A stretch of DNA of 64,000 bases from Microcoleus sp. FACHB-1515 (lineage in GTDB: Bacteria > Cyanobacteriota > Cyanobacteriia > Elainellales > Elainellaceae). Below are positions 1 through 8,789 of this stretch, piece after piece. Where the stretch lies: assembly GCF_014696105.1 (NCBI RefSeq), contig NZ_JACJPO010000052.1:1-64000 (forward strand). The letters are read 5' to 3'. Numbering within the stretch: position 1 is the first letter of the stretch; the number at the start of each line of letters is the position of its first letter. Below the pieces are notes generated by a model that was not told where the DNA came from, did not search any database, and was given only the letters and a program-made list of their open reading frames with translations. The translations under genes were made by a program, and so were the position numbers.

Positions 1-217
1 CGAGATAGCCTTTGGTCCCCCAATAGTTGGAGCGTAGTCCCGCCACACCTGAACTTTCATAGCGTTGACGGCTGGCAGTGACGAAACCAACCGACACTTG
101 CAGGATGTCACGGATCTCTCGATAACTGTGACCGCTCTGACTCAACTGCACAGCGAGCGCACGCTTAAGTTCCAATGTATGTGGGTTACTTTGAATAAAC
201 TGTTCGAGCGTTTCCAT
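1..217 (-). CDS. IS630-family transposase, N-terminal part, cut by window edge
   Basis: Reading from the ATG at 217 to the left edge gives 72 codons without a stop. The peptide begins METLEQFIQSNP, continues with ELKRALAVQLSQSGHSYREI and ends RSNYWGTKGYL. This is the helix-turn-helix N-terminus typical of cyanobacterial IS630/Tc1-type transposases, which bind the terminal inverted repeats and insert at TA. The DDE catalytic domain would lie outside the window, so whether the element is intact cannot be judged. Its outer end probably lies between 218 and about 300, but I could not define the inverted repeat. It sits 243 bp upstream of the oxidase operon, divergently oriented. Confidence 0.75.
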   Translation of the reverse strand, partial: METLEQFIQSNPHTLELKRALAVQLSQSGHSYREIRDILQVSVGFVTASRQRYESSGVAGLRSNYWGTKGYL

Positions 218-460
218 TGTCTGAGAGGGTAGAGTTTGAGGCACACCCTCAGCCTACCATTTGTTCACATCCTATTTAGGCTGCCTGTATCACAGACGAC
301 GCAAGCTTAGATTAGCAACAATCTTTACAGTTTCTTCAGTTGCGTTCCTGAAACAGATGCGCTAGAAGTGAGTCATGCTAGGTCATAAAAAAGCGGGTAG
401 AAACTTTCAGCATTCACCACGTTTTGCTTTTAGATTTATCGATCGCCATGCTTAATCGCC

Positions 461-958
461 ATGTTTAACTATCTGCCGCCGCTCAATGAACACAATTTAC
501 CTTATCCCGATACCATTCATCCGATCGTCGTGCATTTTGTGATCGCAATGGTGCTGTTTGCCGTCTGTTGTGATGTCGTGGGCTTCTTTACAAAAAATAC
601 TCGGCTCTATGAAGTCGGCTGGTGGAATTTAGTTTTCGCGACCATTTCTATCTTTATTGCAGTTATTTTTGGACAGCTTGAAGCCGGACTTGCAGAACCC
701 TATCGCGCCTCAATTTCAACACTCAATCTACACACAATTTTAGGCTGGTCTCTATCAGGAATTCTGGCGGGCGTAACGGGTTGGCGCTATGTGATTCGAT
801 CGAAACCTCGGCTACAGCTTCCGATTCCCTATTTAGCGTTTAGTATTCTGCTGCTGGTACTCGTTGTGGTGCAAACTTATTTGGGCGATTTGCTCGTTTG
901 GGTGTATGGTTTACACACCGTTCCGGTTGTTGAAGCGATTCGAGAAGGAGCGCTGTAA
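461..958 (+). CDS. DUF2231 membrane protein, first of a tandem pair
   Basis: This 165-residue protein has four predicted membrane helices at about 22-43, 55-73, 92-112 and 124-148. It belongs to the DUF2231 family, whose function is not established. Histidines fall at conserved places: HPIVVH at 20-25 at the mouth of helix 1, His91 at the start of helix 3, and GLHT with His152 after helix 4. The next gene keeps the same pattern, which suggests a bound cofactor such as heme b, but that is inference. It opens a six-gene operon with oxidase subunits. The stop is followed directly by the next ATG, with AAGGAG just before that stop serving the second gene, so the two are probably made together. 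Confidence 0.85.
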   Translation: MFNYLPPLNEHNLPYPDTIHPIVVHFVIAMVLFAVCCDVVGFFTKNTRLYEVGWWNLVFATISIFIAVIFGQLEAGLAEPYRASISTLNLHTILGWSLSGILAGVTGWRYVIRSKPRLQLPIPYLAFSILLLVLVVVQTYLGDLLVWVYGLHTVPVVEAIREGAL

Positions 959-1561
959 ATGAATCCTGAACTGCTTGACCAGCTTGGCGATCAATTAGGA
1001 GCCAATGGCCTTCCCTACGCGATTCCGATTCATCCCAATTTGGTACATCTAACGCTGGGATTATTTATTGCCGCAATCTCGTTTGACATTGTTGGATTGT
1101 TTTTTCCGGTGGAAAAAGCTGTCTTTAAATATCTGGCAATTCCTGTTACGCGATCGGGCTTATTTGATGTCGGCTGGTACAATTTGCTTGGCGCAGCAAT
1201 TATCACCTTTTTTACGGTTGCCTCTGGCTTCTACGAAATCATGCTTGCCAATCCGCTGCCCGATGTAACTAGCGTTTGGGGATTGCAGGCGATGCAAACG
1301 ATGCTGTGGCACGGTGTCGGCGGTGTTGCCTTGCTGCTGCTGATCGTAGGGATGACGGTTTGGCGCGGCTTTCAACGCTTTAGCTGGCGCAAGGAAATGG
1401 CGCGACAGGTGCAGTGGAGCTATGTCGGTGTTGGTCTTTTAATTTTTGGCGTCATGTTTTTACAAGGCACACTGGGTGCACATTTGGGTGGCGAGTTTGG
1501 CATTCATACCACTGCCGATCAGCTTTTGCGTCTAGGCGAAAATCCCAATCAGCAACTTTAA
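959..1561 (+). CDS. DUF2231 membrane protein, second of a tandem pair
   Basis: This 200-residue, four-helix membrane protein is a diverged paralogue of the upstream gene. It repeats the motifs HPNLVH (25-30), a helix-3 histidine (His118) and GIHT (His183), and adds His175. The extra length lies in the loop between helices 1 and 2 and in the third loop. The ATG abuts the preceding stop codon, with AAGGAG about 10 bases upstream. DUF2231 genes are known neighbours of cyanobacterial coxBAC clusters, and the spacing here (18 bp to ctaC) supports a role in assembling the oxidase or feeding it electrons. The biochemical function is unknown. Confidence 0.85.
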   Translation: MNPELLDQLGDQLGANGLPYAIPIHPNLVHLTLGLFIAAISFDIVGLFFPVEKAVFKYLAIPVTRSGLFDVGWYNLLGAAIITFFTVASGFYEIMLANPLPDVTSVWGLQAMQTMLWHGVGGVALLLLIVGMTVWRGFQRFSWRKEMARQVQWSYVGVGLLIFGVMFLQGTLGAHLGGEFGIHTTADQLLRLGENPNQQL

Positions 1562-1579
1562 TAAAACCGCTGCAAAGCT

Positions 1580-2557
1580 ATGAAAATTCGCGCCATCATC
1601 ACACTAACTGTTTTTGCCATTTTCGCCATTTTCATTAGCTGGTGGATGGCGCAGCAGTCATTCAATTGGTTTCCACCTCAAGCCGCAGCAGAAGCGAAAT
1701 TAATTGATGATTTATTTAGCATTTTTGTGGGCTTAGGAACGTTCATTTTCCTCGGTGTAACTGGTCCCTTGTGCTACTCGCTGATCTACCATCGGGCGGG
1801 AAAATATGATCCCAGCGATGGCCCGCCGATCGAAGGGAACACCACATTAGAAATTGTCTGGACAGCCGTTCCGATTCTGCTCGTCATTGGACTGGTAACG
1901 GCCAGCTATCGCACCTACGATAAGATGTCGATTCGCGGTCCAATGGAACTGGTGCATCTGAATATGCCCCAGATGATGCAGTCCGCTTATGCCGATCCGA
2001 TCGACAATCCCGAAGTCGATGACCATCCCGAAAAAGCGATCGAAGACGCACTCGACAATGCTTCGCCCGAACCGATCGAGGTAACGGCAAAACAGTGGGC
2101 TTGGATCTTTCGCTATCCGAATAATGTGACGAGTACTGAACTGCATCTGCCCGTCGATCGCCGCGCTCATCTGATTCTGCACTCGGAAGATGTGCTGCAT
2201 GGCTTTTACGTTCCGGCTTTTCGGATTAAGCAAGACGTAGTGCCGAATCACACGATCGATTTTGAATTCACTCCGATCCGCACGGGAACCTACCGAATCC
2301 GCGACTCGATGTTTAGCGGCACGTATTTCGCCGCCAATCAATCGGATGTCGTCGTGCAGTCTCCCGCTGATTATCAGCAGTGGCTTGCCGATGCTGCTGC
2401 CCAGACGCCGACGCCCGCTTTTAATCAGGCGGCGTATGAATATGACCAGTTGAACGACAACCAAGGTGCTTTGCGCGGCTGGCACAGCATTCCGCCCGCA
2501 CCACCACCTGTTGTCAACTATGCGCCCAAGCGCGAACCGCACAGCCCTCCTGCCTAA
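1580..2557 (+). CDS. ctaC: Terminal oxidase subunit II, ARTO type, lacking CuA ligands
   Basis: This is subunit II of a heme-copper oxidase, 325 residues. Hydrophobic segments lie at about 4-22, 46-70 and 92-110, followed by a periplasmic cupredoxin domain. The family motif TAKQWAWIFRYP (169-180) and LHGFYVPAFR with His207 are present. In canonical cytochrome c oxidases the C-terminal loop carries two Cys, a His and a Met that bind CuA. Here that stretch (about 240-260, RDSMFSGTYFAANQSDVV) has no cysteine or histidine, so CuA cannot form. The same loss is known in the cyanobacterial alternative respiratory terminal oxidase, thought to oxidise quinol instead of cytochrome c. The gene lies 12 bp before ctaD. 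Confidence 0.93.
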   Translation: MKIRAIITLTVFAIFAIFISWWMAQQSFNWFPPQAAAEAKLIDDLFSIFVGLGTFIFLGVTGPLCYSLIYHRAGKYDPSDGPPIEGNTTLEIVWTAVPILLVIGLVTASYRTYDKMSIRGPMELVHLNMPQMMQSAYADPIDNPEVDDHPEKAIEDALDNASPEPIEVTAKQWAWIFRYPNNVTSTELHLPVDRRAHLILHSEDVLHGFYVPAFRIKQDVVPNHTIDFEFTPIRTGTYRIRDSMFSGTYFAANQSDVVVQSPADYQQWLADAAAQTPTPAFNQAAYEYDQLNDNQGALRGWHSIPPAPPPVVNYAPKREPHSPPA

Positions 2558-2569
2558 ATTGCTTGCACT

Positions 2570-4267
2570 ATGGCTAACATTCCCATCGAGGCGATCGACG
2601 CTCCCCGCGCTCAACCCTATCCGGGCGCACCCGACAACTGGAAACGCTTTTTCACCTTCAGCACCGACCACAAGGTAATCGGCGTTCAGTACATCGTTAC
2701 CTCATTTTTCTTCTTCTTGGTCGGCGGCATTTTCTCGATGATCGTGCGCGGTGAGCTAATTACGCCGGATGCCGATTTGGTCGATCGCACCCTCTACAAC
2801 GCCCTGTTCACGATGCACGGCTCGGTCATGCTGTTTCTGTGGACATTTCCCGTGCTGGTCGGCCTGGGAAACTACCTCGTGCCGCTGATGATTGGCGCAA
2901 GAGATATGGCCTTTCCGCGTCTGAATGCCGTTTCCTTCTGGATGATTCCAGTTGTCGGCGTCTTGATGCTAGCGAGCTTTTTCGTTCCGGGTGGCCCTTC
3001 GCAGTCCGGCTGGTGGGCATATCCACCTGTGAGTTTGCAAAATCCGACCGGAAATTTGATTAACGGTCAGGTCTTGTGGATTTTGGCCGTTGCCATATCG
3101 GGCGTCTCGTCGATCATGGGCGGCGTCAATTTCGTCACAACGATCTTTCGGATGCGTGCCCCCGGCATGACCTGGTTTCGGATGCCTGCGTTTGTCTGGT
3201 CAGTTCTGGCCGCGCAACTCATTCAGCTTTACGGCTTGCCCGCTCTCACAGCCGGAGCCGTCATGCTGCTGCTTGACCTGACGGTGGGAACCAGCTTTTT
3301 CAGCCCGGAGCGCGGCGGCAATCCAATTCTCTACCAGCACTTTTTCTGGTTCTATTCGCATCCCGCCGTTTACGTGATGGTGCTGCCCGTCTTCGGTGTC
3401 TTCTCGGAAGTGTTTCCCGTCTATGCCCGCAAGCCGCTGTTTGGCTATCGCGTCGTTGCCGTCTCGTCAATTTTAATTACCGTGATCAGCGCTTTGGTCT
3501 GGGTTCATCACATGTACGCCAGTGCGACTCCAGGCTGGATGCGGATTCTATTTATGGCAACGACGATGGCGGTTTCGGTGCCAACGGGGATCAAGATTTT
3601 TGCGTGGACAGCAACCATTTGGGGCGGCAAGCTGCGACTGACAACGGCAATGCTGTTCGCCTTGGGCGGCATGGTGAATTTCCTATTTGCCGGAATTACC
3701 GGAATTATGCTTGGCTCGGTTCCGCTGGATATCAACTTGAATAATACCTATTTCGTGGTCGGCCATTTTCACTATGTCATTTACGGCACGATCGTCCTGG
3801 GAATCTACGCCGCACTCTATCACTGGTTTCCCAAAATCACCGGACGAATGTATTACGAAGGTTTGGGAAAATTGCACTTTGCCCTAACATTTTTGGGGAC
3901 GGCTTTAACCTTTGTGCCAATGCACTTTGCGGGCTTTTTGGGAATGCCGCGCCGAGTTGCCTCCTACGATCCAGAATTCGCTTATTGGAACGTTTTGGCG
4001 AGTCTGGGCGGCTTCCTGCTGGGCATTTCAACCTTGCCGTTTATTCTCAACATGGTGAGTTCTTGGATTCAAGGCGAACAGGCGGGCAACAATCCCTGGA
4101 GAGCGATCGGCCTGGAATGGCTGACCACTTCACCGCCTCCGGTTGAAAACTTTGAAGCAATTCCCACTGTGATCGCTCCGCCCTATCGCTACGGCACGAA
4201 CGAATCGATCGTTGCCCTCAATCCCAATCCCGATCGCGTCGAAGTTGAAGTTTCTCCTGGAGCGTGA
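2570..4267 (+). CDS. ctaD: Terminal oxidase subunit I, A2-type heme-copper oxidase
   Basis: This catalytic subunit (565 residues) reduces O2 to water at a heme-CuB centre and pumps protons. The ligands are visible: His83 (TMHGSV) and His401 for the low-spin heme, His399 for the high-spin heme, and His264, His313 and His314 for CuB. Tyr268 can form the cross-link with His264. K-channel residues Thr339 and Lys342 are in VPTGIKIF. The D-channel glutamate of A1 oxidases (GHPEVY) is replaced by YSHPAVY (262-268), the hallmark of the A2 group. It starts 12 bp after ctaC and is followed after 3 bp by ctaE. Confidence 0.97.
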   Translation: MANIPIEAIDAPRAQPYPGAPDNWKRFFTFSTDHKVIGVQYIVTSFFFFLVGGIFSMIVRGELITPDADLVDRTLYNALFTMHGSVMLFLWTFPVLVGLGNYLVPLMIGARDMAFPRLNAVSFWMIPVVGVLMLASFFVPGGPSQSGWWAYPPVSLQNPTGNLINGQVLWILAVAISGVSSIMGGVNFVTTIFRMRAPGMTWFRMPAFVWSVLAAQLIQLYGLPALTAGAVMLLLDLTVGTSFFSPERGGNPILYQHFFWFYSHPAVYVMVLPVFGVFSEVFPVYARKPLFGYRVVAVSSILITVISALVWVHHMYASATPGWMRILFMATTMAVSVPTGIKIFAWTATIWGGKLRLTTAMLFALGGMVNFLFAGITGIMLGSVPLDINLNNTYFVVGHFHYVIYGTIVLGIYAALYHWFPKITGRMYYEGLGKLHFALTFLGTALTFVPMHFAGFLGMPRRVASYDPEFAYWNVLASLGGFLLGISTLPFILNMVSSWIQGEQAGNNPWRAIGLEWLTTSPPPVENFEAIPTVIAPPYRYGTNESIVALNPNPDRVEVEVSPGA

Positions 4268-4270
4268 TTT

Positions 4271-4879
4271 ATGACAGCCGAACGATCGATTGCCCAATCC
4301 GTTGAAGCCGATGTTCGCGAAACGCAAGAACATGACGAAGCAGGCAACAGCAAATTCGGCTTCATCGTTTTTCTGCTATCAGAAACCGTTATCTTCTTAA
4401 GCTTCTTTGCCGGATACATTGTCTTCAAAACAACGGCAACTGATTGGTATCCGCAAGGCGTTACAGGTCTGGAGACCAAAGACCCGCAAATCAATACGAT
4501 CGTTCTCGTCTCTAGCAGCTTCGTAATCTACGTTGCCGAGCGCTATTTGCACGACAAAAAGCTGTGGGGTTTCCGCCTGTTTCTGATCGCAACGATGCTT
4601 ATGGGCAGCTACTTTTTGTACGGACAGGCGATCGAATGGCAAGGCTTACCGTTCGGTTTCACCGATGGGGTGTTCGGCGGCACGTTCTATTTGTTAACAG
4701 GCTTTCATGGTCTGCATGTGCTGACTGGAATTATTTTACAGACGTTGATGTTGGGGCGATCGTTCATTCCCAATAACTACGAAAATGGCTTCTTCGGTGT
4801 TGAAGCGACTTCACTTTTCTGGCATTTTGTCGATGTAATTTGGATCATTTTGTACATTCTCATTTATGTGTGGCAGTGA
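4271..4879 (+). CDS. ctaE: Terminal oxidase subunit III
   Basis: This 202-residue membrane protein has about five helices, as in short bacterial subunit III. It shows the family's FIVFLLSETVIFLSFF stretch near the N-terminus and GFHGLHVLTGII (about residues 145-156), with the glutamate and histidines that mark subunit III. The subunit stabilises subunit I and the proton uptake path. It begins 3 bp after the ctaD stop, so it is almost certainly translationally coupled. Together with the upstream genes it completes a single coxBAC set of the ARTO type. Confidence 0.95.
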   Translation: MTAERSIAQSVEADVRETQEHDEAGNSKFGFIVFLLSETVIFLSFFAGYIVFKTTATDWYPQGVTGLETKDPQINTIVLVSSSFVIYVAERYLHDKKLWGFRLFLIATMLMGSYFLYGQAIEWQGLPFGFTDGVFGGTFYLLTGFHGLHVLTGIILQTLMLGRSFIPNNYENGFFGVEATSLFWHFVDVIWIILYILIYVWQ

Positions 4880-4890
4880 GGCGTTAAAAG

Positions 4891-6402
4891 ATGATCGTGG
4901 ATGACCAGCACTATGACGTAATTATTGTGGGGACGGGCGCAGGCGGCGGCACGTTGGCAAGAAAGCTTGCGCCGATCGGAAAGAAAATCTTGGTGCTGGA
5001 GCGCGGCGAATATCAAGAGAAAGAGAGTTCGCAGTTAGAAGATGTGGATGTCTTTACCAAAGAGCAATATCACGCGCCGGAACAGTGGTTCGATCGCGAC
5101 GGCGAACCTTTTTCACCTCAAACGAACTACGGCGTGGGTGGCAACACCAAAGTCTATAGCGGCACATTAATGCGACTGCGAGAAGCAGATTTTGGCAAGG
5201 TTTTACATAAAGATGGAATCTCGCCTGCTTGGGATTTAACCTATCAGGATTTCGAGCCGTATTACACCGAGGCCGAAAAGCTTTATCAGGTGCATGGCAG
5301 GCTGGGCGATGATCCAACCGAGCCGCCGCATAGCGAAGAATATCCAGAGCCGGAAGTAGCGCATGAATATCACGTTCAAGCAGTGGTTGCTTCGGTTGCC
5401 AAACAAGGCTTTCATCCGGCTTATTTGCCGATCGGTTTGGGCAATGAAGGCCGCACGGATTCCGAAGATACAGGCATCACGCCCGCTCTTAAATCGGATA
5501 ACGTAACGCTAAAAATTGGGGCGCGAGCGGTTCGATTGCTCACGAATGCATCCGGCAGTGAAATTAAAGCGATCGAAGCCAAAATTAACAACCAATCCTA
5601 TTTGTTTTTCGGCAATATTTTTGTCCTATCTTGTGGGGCTGTGAACTCGGCAGCGCTGTTATTGCGATCGGCCAACGAAGCCCATCCAAACGGCGTTGCC
5701 AATAGTTCCGATCAAGTCGGACGCAACTTTATGAAGCAGCAATTATCCGTGCTGGTTCAGCTTACTTCCGCCACGATCGCCGGACAGTTTCAGCGATCGG
5801 TCAGCGTCAATGATTTTTACTGGAAGGACGATCGCGGCGACAATTTTCTGTTTCCGATGGGACATATTGAAAACGCGGGCGGCATTTTGCAGGATGTGAT
5901 TTTTGCGGAATCGCCGCCGATTTTTTCGTTTGTGGCGAGATTGCTGCCGGAGTTTGGGTTGCGACAGCTAGCGACGCGATCGATCGCGTGGTGGCTGCAA
6001 ACTGAGGATTTGCCCGACCCCGAAAATCGCGTCCGCGTCAAAGGCGAAAAAACCTATCTCGACTACAAAATCAACAACTTTGAAGCGCACGATCGCCTTG
6101 TTTACCGCTGGCTCGATTTGCTCAAAGTTGTTGAACCAGACTATCCCGATTTGTTCCGCAGCGGCGTTCATCCCCGCAGCGATATGCCGCTTTCGGTTGT
6201 GGCGCATCAGTGCGGAACCTGTCGCTTTGGCGCAGATCCTGCTACTTCCGTCCTCGATCTCAACTGCCGCGCTCACGAGGTTGATAATCTTTACGTTGTG
6301 GACAGCAGCTTTTTTCCGTCTAGCTCCAGCATCAGTCCGGCTTTGACCGTGCTTGCGAACGCCTTGCGAGTCGGTGAACATCTGCTCGATCGCCTCGGCT
6401 AA
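4891..6402 (+). CDS. GMC-family FAD-dependent oxidoreductase
   Basis: This 503-residue flavoprotein starts 11 bp after ctaE and is probably the last gene of the oxidase operon. The N-terminal Rossmann motif VGTGAGGGTLARKL (about residues 11-24) and LERGE bind FAD. The middle region, GVGGNTKVYSGTLMRL, is a GMC flavin-attachment motif. The C-terminal domain has VAHQCGTCRFG with the catalytic-type histidine and ends with the NLYVVDSSFFPSSSS block. The family oxidises alcohols, sugars or sterols, and some members pass electrons to quinones or cytochromes. No signal peptide is seen. The substrate is unknown. The operon position suggests it may donate electrons to the quinone pool used by the oxidase. 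Confidence 0.88.
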   Translation: MIVDDQHYDVIIVGTGAGGGTLARKLAPIGKKILVLERGEYQEKESSQLEDVDVFTKEQYHAPEQWFDRDGEPFSPQTNYGVGGNTKVYSGTLMRLREADFGKVLHKDGISPAWDLTYQDFEPYYTEAEKLYQVHGRLGDDPTEPPHSEEYPEPEVAHEYHVQAVVASVAKQGFHPAYLPIGLGNEGRTDSEDTGITPALKSDNVTLKIGARAVRLLTNASGSEIKAIEAKINNQSYLFFGNIFVLSCGAVNSAALLLRSANEAHPNGVANSSDQVGRNFMKQQLSVLVQLTSATIAGQFQRSVSVNDFYWKDDRGDNFLFPMGHIENAGGILQDVIFAESPPIFSFVARLLPEFGLRQLATRSIAWWLQTEDLPDPENRVRVKGEKTYLDYKINNFEAHDRLVYRWLDLLKVVEPDYPDLFRSGVHPRSDMPLSVVAHQCGTCRFGADPATSVLDLNCRAHEVDNLYVVDSSFFPSSSSISPALTVLANALRVGEHLLDRLG

Positions 6403-6406
6403 CTCG

Positions 6407-8695
6407 TTACCGATAGCAGCCAATCCGCTGCGTCAACTGCTGGCGAGCCTGAGCATTTTGGATCGATCGCGCCACTTCCAAAGCACGTCCCGTCTGATTG
6501 AGGCGAGCAAACCGCAGGGCGATCGCTTCGTAAAAGCTACCGCGATCTTGGTCGTCGTCTACAACCAGCCGATTTTCGCCACCCCGAACCACGATCGTTT
6601 GCGACTCATCACCGGGAACAGTTCGCGCCGATTGAAGCGCTTGATTCAGCAGTTCGATCGCTCGCTGCGGTTGTCCTTGTTGGGCGTAGCGATCGGCAAT
6701 GGCAATCAGCCAGCGCGTTTTGGGAACGGGGTTATTCAGGCGATTCACGGCAGGCAAAACTGCTGCGAACTCGTTGGCGTTTACGGCTTTTTCGATCGTT
6801 TCATTCAGCTTCCACAGTCGTTCGGATTCATCGGGGATCGCTTCAGCCACAAGGATCGCCGCCTGATACTGATTCGCCGCCGTCAAATATTCCGAAATCG
6901 TTCGCAGCGCGGCGGAACGGCTCACCGGGTCTTGAATCGTTTGGGCAGTGGCAATCGCCTGCGTGATCAGTTCTGATCCCCGCTGCGTCTGACCGATGCG
7001 ATTGTATTCAATCGCGATCGCGGCGATCGCATCGGCTTTGGCAGTCGCGTCCTCCAGCCGATTTGCAGTCTGAAGCGCCTGGGCAAAAATTTGGGCGGCT
7101 CGTTCTGGATAGCCTGAATATCCCATTTGATGAATGATGGTGGCGACTTGCGCCAAAATGCGCGGCTGAACGGCAGTGCCGTTACTCGCTCGCTGGGCAA
7201 TCTGAACGGCGCGATCGAAATCTTCTCCACGCGCATAGGCACGGGCAATTTCTAGGAAAACGCGATCGCGCCAATCGACAAAGCTGGGCGGAATTTGCTC
7301 GACAATTTGCAGCGCGGCGGTGGGATTGTTTCCCCTAGCGGCATCGAGCGCGATCGGCACAAGGACATCCACGCGATCGAACGGAAATTCCTCTCCAGGC
7401 TGGATCGTCTGAGCAACTCGCAGCGCGTAATCATAGCGTCCGTTGAGAACGGCGCGATCGATTAGCTGCTGTCTGGCGTTGTTGCGGCTGATTTCATCGG
7501 GGATCGATGCCAGCAAGTCGATCGCCTGTCTCAGTCGGGTTTCCGAAAGCGCTTCCTGTCCAGCCCTAGCGTAGAACAGCGCGATCGATCCCAAGGCGGG
7601 CGCTTTCACGATCGGATCAGAAATTGCCAAAATCGTTTCATCTGCCGTCGCCACCAGTCCTCCCGACTCGACATAGCGCTGTGCCACGCGCCCCGAAACC
7701 TCGTTTGGAGCGGAAGTCGATCGCGCCGCAGCCACCGCCTGAGCATAAAGCTGACTGGCTCGTTGTGGCTGCTGTGCCTCCAGTCGTCCGGCGATCGCTG
7801 CCAGCATCAATGCTTTTTGCTCGGTTTGCGGAAGGGCTTGCAGCAGTTCAAGGGCGCGATCGATCTGATTGGCTCCCAGATATCGATCGATGATCGCCTG
7901 CGTTGCCAAAGCTTGGTAGTAGGGAGCGGCGATCGATCGAGCGATTTGCAGGGCGCGATCGATCTGATTGATTTGCGTGTAGAGGCTGGCAATTTGCTCT
8001 AGGGCGATCGCTTTGCGGTTGGCATTGGCGATCGACTGAGCCAAAGGAAGCGCCTGACCCAGCAGCGGCGCGGCAGTTTGCGGCTGATTGATCAGCACAT
8101 AGCCTTGGGCGATGGCGATCAGGGCAGGCGCTTGAAAATCGGCTCCGCGAATCGATCGACTCGCCTGCAACGCCTGAGTCAGGACGGCTTGACTTTGCTG
8201 CCGCTGCTCGATCGTGGCGTAGTAGCGGGCGATCGAAGTCAGTGTCCGAGTTTTCGCTGCGCTGTAGCCCGTGTTGAAGCTTTGGGCGATTTGCGTGGCT
8301 TGCGACAAAACGGCGGCAATTCGCGGACGCTGTTCGGGCGGCGTTTGCGTCACCAGTTGTTCGAGAAGGCTGGGATTGGCCGGAATGCTGTTCACCAGCC
8401 CATCCAGCAGCGAAACTTTGATCGAAACATCTTGTAAACGCCCGATTGCTTGAATGGTCTCAGTCAGCGATCGCACAGCGGCATCCGTTTGGCGATCGTT
8501 CACCAGTTGTCGAGTCCGCTCGATCTGTTCACTCACAGCCGCGAGCGGAATATCTCTGCGTTCGGCAGAGCAGTCGATCGTCGTTTGAGCGATCGAGATC
8601 GGAGCCTGAGCAATTTGGACGGCCAAAGCGGACGGGCTGAGGGTCGAGAGACAAACAATCGCAGCCAACGTTTTGAACCAACCAGCAGAAATCAC
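6407..8695 (-). CDS. Exported protein of tandem TPR-like helical repeats
   Basis: This protein of about 762 residues has an N-terminal signal peptide (hydrophobic core LAAIVCLSTLSPSALA) and then alpha-helical repeats rich in Ala, Gln and Arg. Segments such as QIDRALQIARSI, QPQRASQLYAQAV and QPQRAIELLNQALQSA recur at roughly 35-40 residues, as in tetratricopeptide-type solenoids. I chose the GTG at 8695 because GAGGG lies about 7 bases before it; a GTG at 8722 is also possible. Its stop lies 4 bp from the stop of the convergent GMC gene. The next upstream minus-strand gene is another repeat protein. It probably acts as a periplasmic or membrane-associated scaffold; nothing catalytic is visible. 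Confidence 0.8.
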   Translation of the reverse strand: MISAGWFKTLAAIVCLSTLSPSALAVQIAQAPISIAQTTIDCSAERRDIPLAAVSEQIERTRQLVNDRQTDAAVRSLTETIQAIGRLQDVSIKVSLLDGLVNSIPANPSLLEQLVTQTPPEQRPRIAAVLSQATQIAQSFNTGYSAAKTRTLTSIARYYATIEQRQQSQAVLTQALQASRSIRGADFQAPALIAIAQGYVLINQPQTAAPLLGQALPLAQSIANANRKAIALEQIASLYTQINQIDRALQIARSIAAPYYQALATQAIIDRYLGANQIDRALELLQALPQTEQKALMLAAIAGRLEAQQPQRASQLYAQAVAAARSTSAPNEVSGRVAQRYVESGGLVATADETILAISDPIVKAPALGSIALFYARAGQEALSETRLRQAIDLLASIPDEISRNNARQQLIDRAVLNGRYDYALRVAQTIQPGEEFPFDRVDVLVPIALDAARGNNPTAALQIVEQIPPSFVDWRDRVFLEIARAYARGEDFDRAVQIAQRASNGTAVQPRILAQVATIIHQMGYSGYPERAAQIFAQALQTANRLEDATAKADAIAAIAIEYNRIGQTQRGSELITQAIATAQTIQDPVSRSAALRTISEYLTAANQYQAAILVAEAIPDESERLWKLNETIEKAVNANEFAAVLPAVNRLNNPVPKTRWLIAIADRYAQQGQPQRAIELLNQALQSARTVPGDESQTIVVRGGENRLVVDDDQDRGSFYEAIALRFARLNQTGRALEVARSIQNAQARQQLTQRIGCYR

Positions 8696-8789
8696 AGCAA
8701 CACCCTCACGAATCGGGAACACATCAGTAGTTTCTCTGACGCAGGCGCGATCGCAAGGGTGTCTGGATTTATGCCAGTTGTCGATCTGA

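Noticed and set aside
1847-2671. 274-codon open frame antisense to ctaC
   Set aside because: It overlaps a gene with clear family motifs on the plus strand, has no recognisable motif and has Arg/Gly-heavy composition. It is a shadow of codon bias.
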